A stretch of DNA of 64,000 bases from Agapetus fuscipes. Taxonomy: Eukaryota > Arthropoda > Insecta > Trichoptera > Glossosomatidae. Below, one piece after another: positions 11,130 to 20,361 of the stretch. The stretch covers positions 2,666,001-2,730,000 of the forward strand of contig OX637339.1 of assembly GCA_951799405.1 (NCBI GenBank). The letters are read 5' to 3'. Numbering within the stretch: position 1 is the stretch's first letter; each line of letters begins with the position of its first letter. The notes beneath the pieces were generated by a model. It did no database searches. It saw only the letters and a program-made list of their open reading frames with translations, and had not been told where the DNA came from. The translations under genes were made by a program, and so were the position numbers.

Positions 11130-11905
11130 ACACTTCTCTGTTTTCCTGTACCACGACATCCATCCATACTTGCAATGTACACTTCTCTATCTTCCTGTAC
11201 CACGACATCCATCCATACTTGCAATGTACACTTCTCTGTCTTCCTGTACCACGACATCCATCCATACTTGCAATGTACACTTCTCTGTCTTCCTGTACCA
11301 CGACATCCATCCATACTTGCAATGTACACTTCTCTGTCTTCCTGTACCACGACATCCATCCATACTTGCAATGTACACTTCTCTGTCTTCCTGTACCACG
11401 ACATCCATCCATACTTGCAATGTACACTTCTCTGTCTTCCTGTACCACGACATCCATCCATACTTGCAATGTACACTTCTCTGTCTTCCTGTACCACGAC
11501 ATCCATCCATACTTGCAATGTACACTTCTCTGTCTTCCTGTACCACGACATCCATCCATACTTGCAATGTACACTTCTCTGTCTTCCTGTACCACGACAT
11601 CCATCCATACTTGCAATGTACACTTCTCTGTCTTCCTGTACCACGACATCCATCCATACTTGCAATGTACACTTCTCTGTCTTCCTGTACCACGACATCC
11701 ATCCATACTTGCAATGTACACTTCTCTGTCTTTCTGTACCACGACATCCATCCATACTTGCAATTGTCTTCCTGTTTCACGACATCCATCCATACTTGCA
11801 ATGTACACTTCTCTGTCTTTCTGTACCACGACATCCATCCATACTTGCAATTGTCTTCCTGTTTCACGACATCCATCCATACTTGCAATGTACACTTTTT
11901 CGTCA
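11130..11905. repeat. 49-bp minisatellite in ataxin-1 intron
   Basis: The string acgacatcc occurs at 11153, 11202, 11251 and so on every 49 bp to 11741 (13 copies), then at 11779, 11828 and 11866, spacings of 38, 49 and 38. That makes 16 units, with the distal end forming an 87-bp (49+38) higher-order repeat. The 49-bp units are nearly identical, so the array is young or homogenised. Because 49 is not a multiple of 3 and no frame has stops, very long spurious ORFs run through it on both strands. The unit and both flanks match the RT-coding LINE sequence found at 57045-57130. Confidence 0.97.
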
Positions 11906-11943
11906 GTTTTTTGTTGCAGTAGGGACATGAACAAAATAATAAC

Positions 11944-12367
11944 CTGTGTTTCCTGGAGCCTTCATGTCCTCTTGGCGCAGATCTGGATGAAGGCGGAGAC
12001 AGGGCGGGCGGAGGAAGCGGCGCAGGAGCAGGCAGAGGCTGCTGATGATGCGGAGGGTGGTGCTGTGGCTGCTGCTGCTGCTGCTGCTGGTGGTGATGGT
12101 GCGGGGCGTACCCCGGGTAGGCGTACGGCTGGAAGGTGGGCGGGTGCGTCAGGAAGCGCGCGTAGGCCCCGGGCACGGGCGGGTAGGCGGGCGAGGCGGA
12201 GGGCGCGTCCTCGTGGGGAGCGGGCGGCGCGGGCGCGTAGCGGGAGAAGGGCGGCGCCCTGGGCAGCGGGCGCACGAATTCGGCCATGGGCGGCGCGCCG
12301 GGGAAGGCCTGCGACAGCCCGCGGCCCTGGCCCTCCACGGCAAGGCTGCCGGCTAGCATCTGCTGCC
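11944..12367 (-). CDS. ATXN1: Ataxin-1 orthologue, Pro/His/Gln-rich internal exon
   Basis: This exon encodes about 141 residues upstream of the AXH domain. It starts at an acceptor (tgttgtctgcag, read on minus) in phase 1 and ends at donor CACAG|gttatt, leaving two bases (AG) that are completed to Arg by the first base of the next exon. The 424-bp length equals 2 + 140 codons + 2. The product is rich in Pro, Ala, His and Gln: there is a PYAYPGYAPHHHH stretch, then seven Gln encoded by pure CAG, then PQHHPPHHQQP and a proline-rich tail. It is much more GC-rich than its surroundings. An in-frame Met lies three codons in (QQMLAGS), so translation could begin here if the upstream exon is untranslated; otherwise the 5' coding exon lies above 12.4 kb or outside the window. 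Low-complexity N-terminal regions are usual in ataxin-1 proteins. The identification rests on the in-phase splice to the AXH exons. Confidence 0.85.
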
Positions 12368-12473
12368 CTGCAGACAACAAGAGAGGAAAGATTAGCAAGT
12401 GATAATGTACCATGGACTCTGCACATTGACTGACATAGACAATATCATGTTTTTGTGGCAATCACACATATCA

Positions 12474-12792
12474 CACGGTCGATAGCTCAGAGGGAGAGTG
12501 CTTGCATTCCATACTGTGAGCTCGGGTTCGAATCCCACCGAGGGTGTCAGAAAGGATTTCCCGTTTATTTATTGTGTTTATTTCCAACCCCAAAATAAAA
12601 TATCGACAAGGTTTACTCAGCCTCACAGGAAATGAGTGCCAGCCCCCTGGGGAGCTGGGAAACCACCACTTCAAATGAAGTGGTTGGCATTAGGCCGGCC
12701 GCCCCCTTACATAAATAGGTTCTACTCGCCACATGCGAAACCCTTCGAGGATAACGCGACAAGAAGTTACACTATATGTGTAACTTAGTTGC
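12474..12792 (+). mobile_element. SINE-B, near full length
   Basis: tRNA-like head with A box (tagctcagagggagag) and B box (gggttcgaatccc), a gtttatttccaaccccaaa body, and a terminal region ending in ttacactatatgtgtaactt. It may lie in the 5' intron of ataxin-1. Confidence 0.85.
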
Positions 12793-12884
12793 GTGGCATC
12801 TAAATAGGAATGCACATCAAAATTATATTGAAAATCTAAATGAATGTGTAAATTCATTAGACAAGATAATTATAATGGTGACCG

Positions 12885-13337
12885 ATCCTATGGTGACCGA
12901 TCTATGCTAAATAATTATATCTATGGTAAAAAATATATCTATCTTTAATCTAGAAATAAAGATACATTACATTTAAGATTCATCATATTACATGCATTCC
13001 CACGAGCAGGCACGTGTAAGTTCCCGCTTACACATGCCGCATGTAGACCTACAATATAAAAACCCGTATCTCAAATGAACATACGCCCTGCAACCTTCCC
13101 TGAAACAGGGGTGACATTGGCAAAGTGAACCATTTTTCTTACATTATGGGTTGTCAGCCTCATACCAACCTATATATCAAGGAAGGACCTTCATGACTTT
13201 TTATTATGTAACCTAATTATTAAAGTCACATAATTATGTAGCTTTTATTCCTTTATTTTACAACTCTAATTTTCACATTTGAAACCTGGTACAGTATGGG
13301 TGGGCAGCCTCATACCACACTATTTAATGTCAAGGAC
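12885..13337 (-). repeat. Duplicated ~450-bp block, copy 1 (two LINE-A ends)
   Basis: Near-identical to 15500-15953, including unique stretches such as 'aaagtcacataattatgtag'. It contains a LINE-A 3' end (about 12942-13187) and a second LINE-A 5'-side piece (13300-13335) in reverse. Confidence 0.8.
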
Positions 13338-13423
13338 AGAAAAAAGTGGAGGCGCATCTGCGGAGGTACCGGCCACCCCTAGTGGAACGGCGGCAGGATA
13401 CAGTAACAGTAACAGTAACAGAT
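13337..13423 (+). mobile_element. LINE-B 3' end with (CAGTAA)n tail
   Basis: 'gacagaaaaaagtggagg', 'ccacccctagtggaacggc', then three cagtaa units. It is the extreme 3' end of LINE-B. Confidence 0.75.
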
Positions 13424-13796
13424 TATAATAAACTAGGAATAAAATAATAGAATAGAAAAATTGATAAGAAATATGAAGATAAAAATTAAAAAGGATTATA
13501 AATGCTGAATATAAATATCAAATTGGATTAGGTAAAAAAGAATAGGAATATTTATTTTTCGCACGGGTCACCCTATGAAGGCAAACCTATGTACCTACAT
13601 AAGGTAACATCACTATTACGTTCAAAATAACAAAAACATTGTGTAACGCCAAATGTTGTTTTGTGTTGCGTGACAATGAAAACAAAGTTATACAACGTCT
13701 TTGGGAAAATAACTATACACCAGAGGTTCCCAATCTTTCTTAAAATTAATTGAAATCCCAGAAAATATGAAAATATTTCGTCCAATACGCTTTTCC

Positions 13797-13963
13797 AGAG
13801 TTGAAAAATTAATCTGCCTTTACCTTAAGTTATTATCTAGCTTAACAACAACTGCGTCTTGCTTGAGAACTGGCGCTTTCTGTAGCGACGACCACTAAGT
13901 TCGCACACGGTTCTTGAGGTGTGATTCACACACTAACCGCCCTCACCAAATAAATTATTCCAA
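13797..13963 (+). mobile_element. SINE-A body, headless
   Basis: Starts at 'gagttgaaaaatt' and runs to 'caccaaataaattattcc'. The tRNA head is absent. Confidence 0.7.
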
Positions 13964-13966
13964 TAT

Positions 13967-14575
13967 TGTAACTGTAACTCCGTCGCCATTCCGCAAGGGG
14001 TGGCCAGAGCCTCTGCAGAGCTGCCTAGATTTCTTCCTATCCTTACATACCTCTTTCGTAACATTCATATCCATCACTTTTTTAATGCATTTTCTTCTTT
14101 TACATTCACTTTGTACATATCCCATTCTAAACCTGAGTTCCTTGACTTATAGGTTGGTATGCGGCTGACCACCCATGCTGTAAAAATGGTTCACTTCGCC
14201 CATGTCACCCCTGTTACAGGGAAGGACGGTAAGAGTTGCAGGGTGTATGACCATTTGAGATTTGGTTTTTATGTTGTAGGTTCACATGAGGCATTTGCAA
14301 GCGCGAACTTGTACGTGTCTGGTTGTGAGAATGCATGTAATGTGAATCTCCAATGTAACATATTTTTGCAACTTAGATTAGATTAGATTAGATTCACAAT
14401 CTCCTCAATCTGATCACTCCATACTTTTCTCGGTCGTCCCTTCCCTCTTTTTACTTTCACACTTTCTTTGTATACATACTTTGTCAGTGTCAGTCTATCA
14501 TTATTCATTCTTTCCACATGCCCAAACCATGTCATCACATTCTTTTGTACCTTAACTTTCACATCCTTTTTCATT
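13967..14575 (-). mobile_element. LINE-B RT C-terminus, split by LINE-A
   Basis: Minus strand 14575-14393 encodes KKDVKVKVQKNVMTWFGHVE, then RMNNDRLT, then KRGKGRPRKVWSDQIEEIV. The rest continues at 14131-13967 down to the tgtaactgtaac tail. The LINE-A 3' end 14140-14392 interrupts it. RWFGHVERM and GRGRPRKVW blocks mark the C-terminal end of arthropod non-LTR RTs. Confidence 0.85.
14140..14392 (+). mobile_element. LINE-A 3' end (subfamily 1) inside LINE-B
   Basis: Complete 250-bp end from ccttgacttatagg to (attag)n, inserted in LINE-B. Nearly identical to 23837-24090 and 62985-63227. Confidence 0.85.
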
Positions 14576-14916
14576 GATTGAAGTTTTTAAGTAAGTACTT
14601 GAGTCAGAGAAAATAAAGGTTTTGAAATTAAATAAATGAAAGAGCCGTTCATTCATGGTTAGTTCATTGAGAGAGAAAAAACTCACCACTCTCGAGCGTG
14701 AATTTCTTAGTTTTTAGTGCCTACTGGCTTCTGCAATATATAACGCGATTATTATGGTAAGTGAGGAAGAATTACGTACAGGGGGGTGGCTTAAGTACTG
14801 AGGCAGTGTGAACACAGCTGATGGAGAAGGAGCGTTCACACGTAGAATTTCACTTGATAAAGAATCGTCCGTTCTTTCTGAGATTTTTTTAAAATTGTTT
14901 TTTGAAGATTAATGTT

Positions 14917-15169
14917 CCTTGACTTCTAGGTTGGTATGCGACTGACCACCCATGCTGTAAAAATGGTTCACTTTGCCAATGTCACCCCTGTTTAAGGGAA
15001 AGACGGTTGCAGAAGAGTTGCAGGGTGTAGGTATGTCCATTTGAGATTTGGTTTTTATGTTGTAGGTTCACATGAGGCATGCGCAAGCGCGAACTTGTAC
15101 GTGTCTGGTTGTGGGAATGCATGTAATGTGAATCTCCAATGTAACATATCTTTGCAACTTAGATTAGAT
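14917..15169 (+). mobile_element. LINE-A 3' end (subfamily 1)
   Basis: Complete 250-bp terminal block ending in acttagattagat. Confidence 0.85.
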
Positions 15170-15174
15170 GCAAC

Positions 15175-15365
15175 TCACCAACCTATTTTGCCTGACCGGA
15201 TGTCTTAATGCGAAAACAGAAGCTTGTGTGCATGCAATGACATCTGTTGAACCAGGGTCGAAGTTATGGTCAAAGGGCCAAGCGTGATTCGAACCAGTGA
15301 TATTCTGTTCCACATACGCTAGTCAAGAATAGCGATTTGACTCCTAGGCCATAACACCGAGATGA
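15175..15365 (-). mobile_element. SINE-D (third tRNA-headed family), copy 1
   Basis: On minus, 'ttatggcctaggagtcaa' (A-box-like) and 'actggttcgaatcacgc' (B box) head a ~190-bp unit. A diverged second copy lies at about 34620-34844 (catggcatctattgaacc and ccacttgactccctcggcca shared). Confidence 0.6.
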
Positions 15366-15384
15366 ACAAACCATAAGAATAAAA

Positions 15385-15540
15385 ATATTTATTTGATTTA
15401 TTTGGTGAGCGCTGTTTTTGTGTGTCACACCTCAAGAGCCATCTGTGAGCTTGTTCGTCGCTATAGAAAGCGCCAATCTTAATCAAGATCCAGTTGGCTG
15501 GATGGACCCTATGGTGACCGGTCTATGATAAATGATTGTA
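15385..15540 (-). mobile_element. SINE-A 3' half
   Basis: 'gatttatttggtgagcgctg' to 'gaccggtctatg'. The head is missing; the sequence passes into the duplicated block 15500-15953. Confidence 0.7.
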
Positions 15541-15953
15541 TCTATGGTAAAAAAAAATATATATCTTTAATCTAGAAGTAAAGATACATTACATTTAAGA
15601 TTCATATTACATGCATTCCCACGAACAGGCACGTGTAAGTTCCCGCTTACACATGCCGCATGTGGACCTACACTTTAAAAACCCATATCTCAAATGAACA
15701 TACGCCCTGCAACCTTCCCTGAAACAGGGGTGACATTGGCAAAGTGAACCATTTTTCTTACATTATGGGTTGTCAGCCTCATACCAACCTATAAAGCAAG
15801 GAAGGACCTTCATGACTTTTTATTATGTAACCTAATTATTAAAGTCACATAATTATGTAGCTTTTATTCCTTTATTTTAAAACTCTAATTTTCACATTTG
15901 AAACCTGGTACAGTATGGGTGGTCAGCCTCATACCACACTATTTAATCTCAAC
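15500..15953 (-). repeat. Duplicated ~450-bp block, copy 2
   Basis: Second copy of 12885-13337 with small indels, ending at 'tttaatctcaac'. Here it abuts a 5S rRNA-like sequence, whereas copy 1 abuts a LINE-B tail. Confidence 0.8.
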
Positions 15954-16066
15954 GACGATACCATGTTGAAAGCACCGGTTCTCATCAGATCACCGAAGTT
16001 AAGCAACATTGGGCGCGGATGCTACTTGGATGGGTGACCGCTCAGGTACACCGCGTGATGTTGGCA
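15949..16066 (+). rRNA. 5S rRNA-like sequence (pseudogene or retroposon head)
   Basis: About 118 bp match insect 5S rRNA almost end to end: 'ataccatgttgaa', 'caccggttctcatcagatca', 'ccgaagttaagcaacattgg', 'gatgggtgaccgc', 'acaccgcgtgatgttggc'. The internal pol III control regions are present. Differences in the loop E/stem IV area (gcggatgctacttgg) and at the 5' end suggest a variant or pseudogene. A weak terminator (tttc) follows, then a SINE-A head 11 bp on. Confidence 0.75.
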
Positions 16067-16076
16067 TTTCTTGGAC

Positions 16077-16380
16077 AGGTCCGTAGTCCAGTGGCAACAC
16101 TTCGGACTCGTAAATGGAAGGTTGTGGATTCGAATCCCGGCGGAGCACGAAAAATATACGATTTATATTTCCAAATGTGCTCTTCGCTGGGTTGAAAAAT
16201 TCATAAACCTTTACCAAAGACCGGTCACTGAAAGGTCCATCCAACCTTACAACAACTTGGTCTTGCTTAAGAATTGGCGTTTTCTTCAGCGACGACCAAG
16301 CTCGCAGAGGGCTCTTGCGGTGTGATACACACAAAAACAGTGCTCACCAAATAAATAATCCTAATAATATTATTATTATT
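16077..16380 (+). mobile_element. SINE-A, near full length
   Basis: The head has 'gtccgtagtccagtggcaac' and the B box gattcgaatccc. The body runs through 'gctcttcgctgggttgaaa' and 'gaattggcg' to the 3' end 'caccaaataaataatcctaa' and a short (tta)n. Followed at once by LINE-A. Confidence 0.9.
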
Positions 16381-16383
16381 ATT

Positions 16384-16640
16384 CCTTGACATATAGGTTG
16401 GTATGAGGCTGACCACCCATACTGTAAAAAATGGTTTACTTTGCCAATGTCGCCCCTGTTTCAGGGAAGGTCAGCAAGAGTTGCAGGGCTTATGTTCATT
16501 TGAGATTGGGTTTTTTATATTGTAGGTTCACATGCGGCATGCGTGAGCGCGAAATTATGCGTGTCTGCTTGTGGTAATGCATTCAATATGAATCTCAAAT
16601 GATACACATCTTTGCAACTTAGATTTAGATTTTAGATTAT
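16384..16640 (+). mobile_element. LINE-A 3' end (subfamily 2)
   Basis: Complete terminal block with the subfamily-2 signature 'gcgcgaaattatgcgtgtct' and tail 'cttagatttagat'. Confidence 0.85.
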
Positions 16641-16724
16641 TATTTTAAGTCACGGAAATCTAGCAAAAAATAGCATCGTCTATACTAATACGGATGTGAA
16701 CGCTGCTCAGCTGAACTTTATTCA

Positions 16725-16982
16725 GTGCTCAGTGTTGGTTACAGGGTAGTAGGTGGTACAGTCTATTGGGGGGTGGCAGGCGGCCCCGTCCCCCGCCCAC
16801 TTCACGCCCAGTCTCAATGTCAAAGTCACCCCCACGCCCACCTACCCCCCCGTGACCGTGAACGACAGAGCATCGATCTGCCGCAGGACAGCTTCCCGAT
16901 TGTGAAAGCGGACAGTGAAAAACGACATCTGGCGGACAAAATTGTAAGCTATGCGATTCATGTGGGCAAAGTTGAGGTGTGA
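16725..16982 (+). CDS. Unidentified 85-codon GC-rich ORF
   Basis: The start ATG is arbitrary. The N-half is Gly/Pro/His-rich low complexity; the C-half (DRERQSIDLPQDSFPIVKAD then SEKRHLADKIVSYAIHVGKV) looks like ordinary protein. The block is clearly more GC-rich than both flanks. I recognise no family. It could be a host terminal exon, a captured cDNA fragment or part of a retroelement. A possible LTR-like piece (agaccagtgtgttttaattt) follows at about 17000-17060 and recurs at 17980-18045. Confidence 0.25.
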   Translation: MLSVGYRVVGGTVYWGVAGGPVPRPLHAQSQCQSHPHAHLPPRDRERQSIDLPQDSFPIVKADSEKRHLADKIVSYAIHVGKVEV

Positions 16983-17137
16983 ATTATCTATGGAAAATAA
17001 ATATCCAGAAAGAAGACCAGTGTGTTTTAATTTAGAGACTTTCCGAATCCAATAACACTACAATATTGTACTGTAAATAGTAGATTAATACGAGTATAGG
17101 TATACATCGTAGGTAGTAATAGTTATTATACATAGCA

Positions 17138-17660
17138 TTAAAGAAATAGCGAATGAATGGGATATTTAGAGTCATAACAAAAGGAGAGAGTGCATGAAAA
17201 AGATTATGACTCTGAATGAAATGAAAGAAGTATGTAAGGACCGAAAGGAATGGCGGTTGATTTGCAACAATGGCGGCTAGGGCATTAATTCTAAGTGTAA
17301 TATTAAGTTTAATTTTAATTTAACTTTTTTTAAATTTTAATTTGTAATGTGTCTCATTATGAATGTATGTAAATCATTTATAATTTTTTATGCTCCTTGA
17401 CTGATAGGTTGGTACGAGGCTGACCACCCGCGCTGTAAAAATCGGTTCACTTTTGCCAATGCCACCTCGGTTCAGGGAACGGCGGCAGGAGTTGCAAGGT
17501 TTATGGCCATGTAAGGTTTTCTTTATTTGTATGCACACATGCAGAATGTGTAGGCGCGAACCTACATGTGCCTGTCTGTAGGCATGCATTTCATATGAGC
17601 CTTAAATGATAACATATCCTTGCAGCTTAGATTATAGATTATAATAATTATCTATAATTA
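17138..17660 (+). mobile_element. LINE-A with RT C-terminus, 3'UTR and end (subfamily 4)
   Basis: The ORF fragment 17138-17280 encodes IANEWDI, a stop, then MKKIMTLNEMKEVCKDRKEW RLIC-like residues. A ~110-bp AT-rich 3'UTR follows, then the 250-bp LINE-A end from about 17396 (tccttgactgataggttgg) to 'cttagattatagatt'. It links the terminal repeat physically to the RT ORF. Confidence 0.85.
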
Positions 17661-17974
17661 TAGATAGATAGATTATGTCAAAAGTAGGTTAATATAGGTG
17701 TACACCGTAGGTATCAATCACAGCAATAGACCTTAGAAATCTAGAAATTATATGATCCTTTTGTAGTCTCGAACTTGGTAGAATATGCGGGAATGTGCTG
17801 GCAAAAATTGTCTGTGAAGAATAATATAAGGCGGAGAATTGAGTGTGCCAAGCCAGTGCGATAGTTGTTTTTGATTGGAAGAGTGTAAGCGATACTAAAC
17901 TGTAAAAAATAAATTTGTGTTACCAAAAGAGTTAAAAATAAATGTAAGTTTGTAGAAATAAATTAAGTGTAAAT

Positions 17975-18050
17975 AAAGATCCTGAAAGAAGACCAGTGTG
18001 TTTTAATTTATAGACTTTTCGAACCTAAAAACATTACAATATTATTCACA
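17975..18050 (+). repeat. Dispersed repeat fragment, LTR-like end
   Basis: 'aagaccagtgtgttttaattt' minus its last base and 'cattacaata' repeat 17005-17070. A further related block ('aggtgtacaccgtagg', 'cctaagaaatctagaaat') is shared by 17690-17755 and 46205-46262. These may be remnants of one LTR element, but I could not place its ends. Confidence 0.35.
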
Positions 18051-18363
18051 TTTTTTCAGCGTATTGAAATCTACTATCTGCCAGTCTCTAAAAAACCTAC
18101 TCAAGCTACATTTTTTATCGCTTGATAATACTGGATCGTGACGTCACATCAGCTACACATAACCGGTGTGATGTATCTGATACTCGTGTCGCCGATACTT
18201 TCATTCACGGAGTAGTTGTATGCATAAGTATGCAGTCTGGCCGAGACGGTACTATACAATCTTCCGCGTGACGTCAAATGTGACTGAACTTCCAAAACGT
18301 TGGTACAATGTTGCCTCCAAGACCTTTCGTCTGCAGGCATTTTATCCACAAATGTTACGTCAG

Positions 18364-18965
18364 CATAACTGTAACTGTAACTCTGTCGCCATTCCGCTGG
18401 GGTGGCCTCCATTTTTCCCTATCCTTGCATGCCACCACTAGATACGCTCTGCTGTCAACAAGGTCATAGTGCCCAAAAGAGCGAACACATCAAATTTTGC
18501 AGACAGGAATCTTTGCGGTGGCCGGGCCGGTGGCCTGGAACAATTTGCCCGTCGGTGTTCGCGCGAACCAGCCTACCACCACCTTCAGAAAGGGACTGAA
18601 GACACTGCTTTTTTCCCAGAAGCCATGGCGCCCTTGAGATGGTCCTGGACCATTAAATGGCGCTACAGGAAAGAAATCATCCATCATCATCATCATACCA
18701 CTTTCAATTCATTCATATTCATCACCTTTTTCATACATTTCCTTATCTTACATTCGCTTTGAATATCCAATTCTTTCATAACTTCACCAATCTGATCCAG
18801 CCTTCCTTTCCTCTTTTCCCTTCCACATTTCCTCTGTATACACACTTTGTAAGTCTTTCATCTTCAATTTTTTCCACATGTCCAAACCATCTCATAACAT
18901 TATTTGGTACCTTAACTTTCACACCCTCTTTCAACTTGCATTTGCCTTTAACCCATTCATTCTTA
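18364..18965 (-). mobile_element. LINE-B, split by LINE-E
   Basis: (TGTAAC)n end and 'gtcgccattccgctgggg' at 18366-18430. The ORF part resumes about 18690-18965 (tttcaattcattcatattca, ccaaaccatctcataacat). The insert 18431-18688 is a different LINE end. Confidence 0.75.
18431..18688 (+). mobile_element. LINE-E 3' end (jockey/CR1-like) inside LINE-B
   Basis: Frame-shifted remains of a tail of the 'VAGPxAWNNLPVGVRxEPAY' and 'HHFxKGLKTLLF' kind. It ends 'aatggcgctacagg' and a (cat)n tail. Confidence 0.65.
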
Positions 18966-19330
18966 ATGATGATGATGATGAGTTGATGATTTATTTATAG
19001 CGCCATTTCGTGATGTAGTCACTCCAAGGGCGCTGGTGCAAACGATGCCAGAAATTTGCTTGTCTTCAGTGCATTCCGGAACTTTCCATGGTCCTCTAGC
19101 TCTCTCACATGATGTGGCTGGTGGTTCCAGAGGGCCAGCAACTGCAAATGCACGTTCTCCAAACATTGTGTTAACTCTTCTCATAGGTTCTTCAATCCTT
19201 GATTTGGCTCCAGTCTCAGCCGAGCGCAGTGTTAGGCTTTTTTTGCCGAGGGTGACTGGTTTGATTAAATCAGCGAGATATTTGGCTGTTTTTCCAAATA
19301 AAGCTTTGTGGACCATCGTGCACACTAAAC
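18963..19330 (-). mobile_element. LINE-C RT C-terminal fragment
   Basis: Minus strand reads HKALFGKTAKYLADLIKPVT, LGKKSLTLRSAETG and FGERAFAVAGP, the usual C-terminal region of CR1/jockey-like RTs. It is frame-shifted after AGP. The 3' end is 'agcgccatttcgtgatgtag' in reverse with a (gat)n tail. Confidence 0.8.
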
Positions 19331-19555
19331 TCTATCTCTTAGAGATGCATAATGATGATGATTCGAGAACAGAAAGAATAAATAACCTGTAAAAAAATCG
19401 AGCAGTTCTCGTGATTTGCAGACATTTTGTCCACAAAATACATGGAAGTTTGGTCCACAAAATCGATGGACTCCATACGTGAATAACTGGCGAAGACAAA
19501 ATAAAAAGGTTACACCGTCTCACGGGACAAACAAATAATTTGTTATAGAATTACC

Positions 19556-19665
19556 GGTCCGTAGTCCAGTGGCAACACTTCGGACTCGTAAATGGAAGGT
19601 TGTTGATTCGAATCCAGGCGGAGCACAAAAAATCTACTACTTATATTTTCAAATGTGCTCTTCCA
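19556..19665 (+). mobile_element. SINE-A 5' part
   Basis: Head with 'gtccgtagtccagtggcaac' and 'gattcgaatcc'. It breaks off in the body at 'gtgctcttcc'. Confidence 0.75.
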
Positions 19666-19741
19666 AAAAAAACTTCCAAATTCAAAAATATTCAGAGTCC
19701 ATTGTAAGCGGATATTTTGTCCACCGAATGTATCTATCTAT

Positions 19742-19924
19742 CTATCTATAATCTAAGTTGCAAGGATATATTCATTCAAAGCTCTTAGATGTATGCCCAC
19801 AAACAAACACGTGTAGTTCGCGCTTACAAATGCTGATTGTGTACTTACAAATAAAATCCAAACCTCAAATGAACATAAGCCCTGCAACTCTTGCCGACAT
19901 TCCCTGAAACAGGGGTGACATTGT
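19742..19924 (-). mobile_element. LINE-A 3' end (subfamily 3), 5'-truncated
   Basis: From 'ataatctaagttgcaagg' to 'acaggggtgacattg'. The subfamily-3 signature is 'cacgtgtagttcgcgctt'. Confidence 0.8.
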
Positions 19925-20361
19925 CTAATCCAGAATTTCCTCCATATAATATTTTTTTCTGTGAAAATAGACATTTCTAGATTGTTTCACATGGACATTT
20001 TGATCACAGAATAAATAAACTTGGAGCTTTTGAATTTTCTAATGTTTGCACATTCACCGAGTGAAAATTCATTTTTAATTTAATAATTAAAAAACTTTTT
20101 TATTTAAAAAACACATAGTTTTTATTTTCACATATGAGTTATACTGCCTAAGGAGCTTTTGAACTACAGACGACGCTTCTGCTGACATTTGGTCCACAAA
20201 CTTTATTTATTTATTTTTTATTTACACAGATATTTTGTTTATCACATCCATATGGTAGGTATACAATATACAGGAACAGATGTTTTTTTCCTGATTTGCT
20301 GATTTCGGGAGAAATGCCTTAACATTAACAATCGGTCCATAACCAAATGCAATAAGGACAA

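Noticed and set aside
11130..11905. CRISPR-like array
   Set aside because: Units are contiguous 49-mers without variable spacers, in a eukaryotic intron.
12045..12356. Plus-strand Leu/Val/Arg-rich ORF with CTG repeats
   Set aside because: Antisense of the Gln/Pro-rich ataxin-1 exon.
10928..12433. 501-codon plus-strand ORF (and 424-, 294- and 250-codon ORFs on both strands)
   Set aside because: They exist because the 49-bp repeat has no stop in any frame. They cross ataxin-1 exons in antisense or intron sequence and show no domain.
12470..12545. Functional tRNA genes (many A/B-box heads here and at 38.48, 52.14, 55.98 and 16.08 kb)
   Set aside because: Each continues without terminator into the same SINE body, and the anticodon arm does not fold into a convincing cloverleaf.
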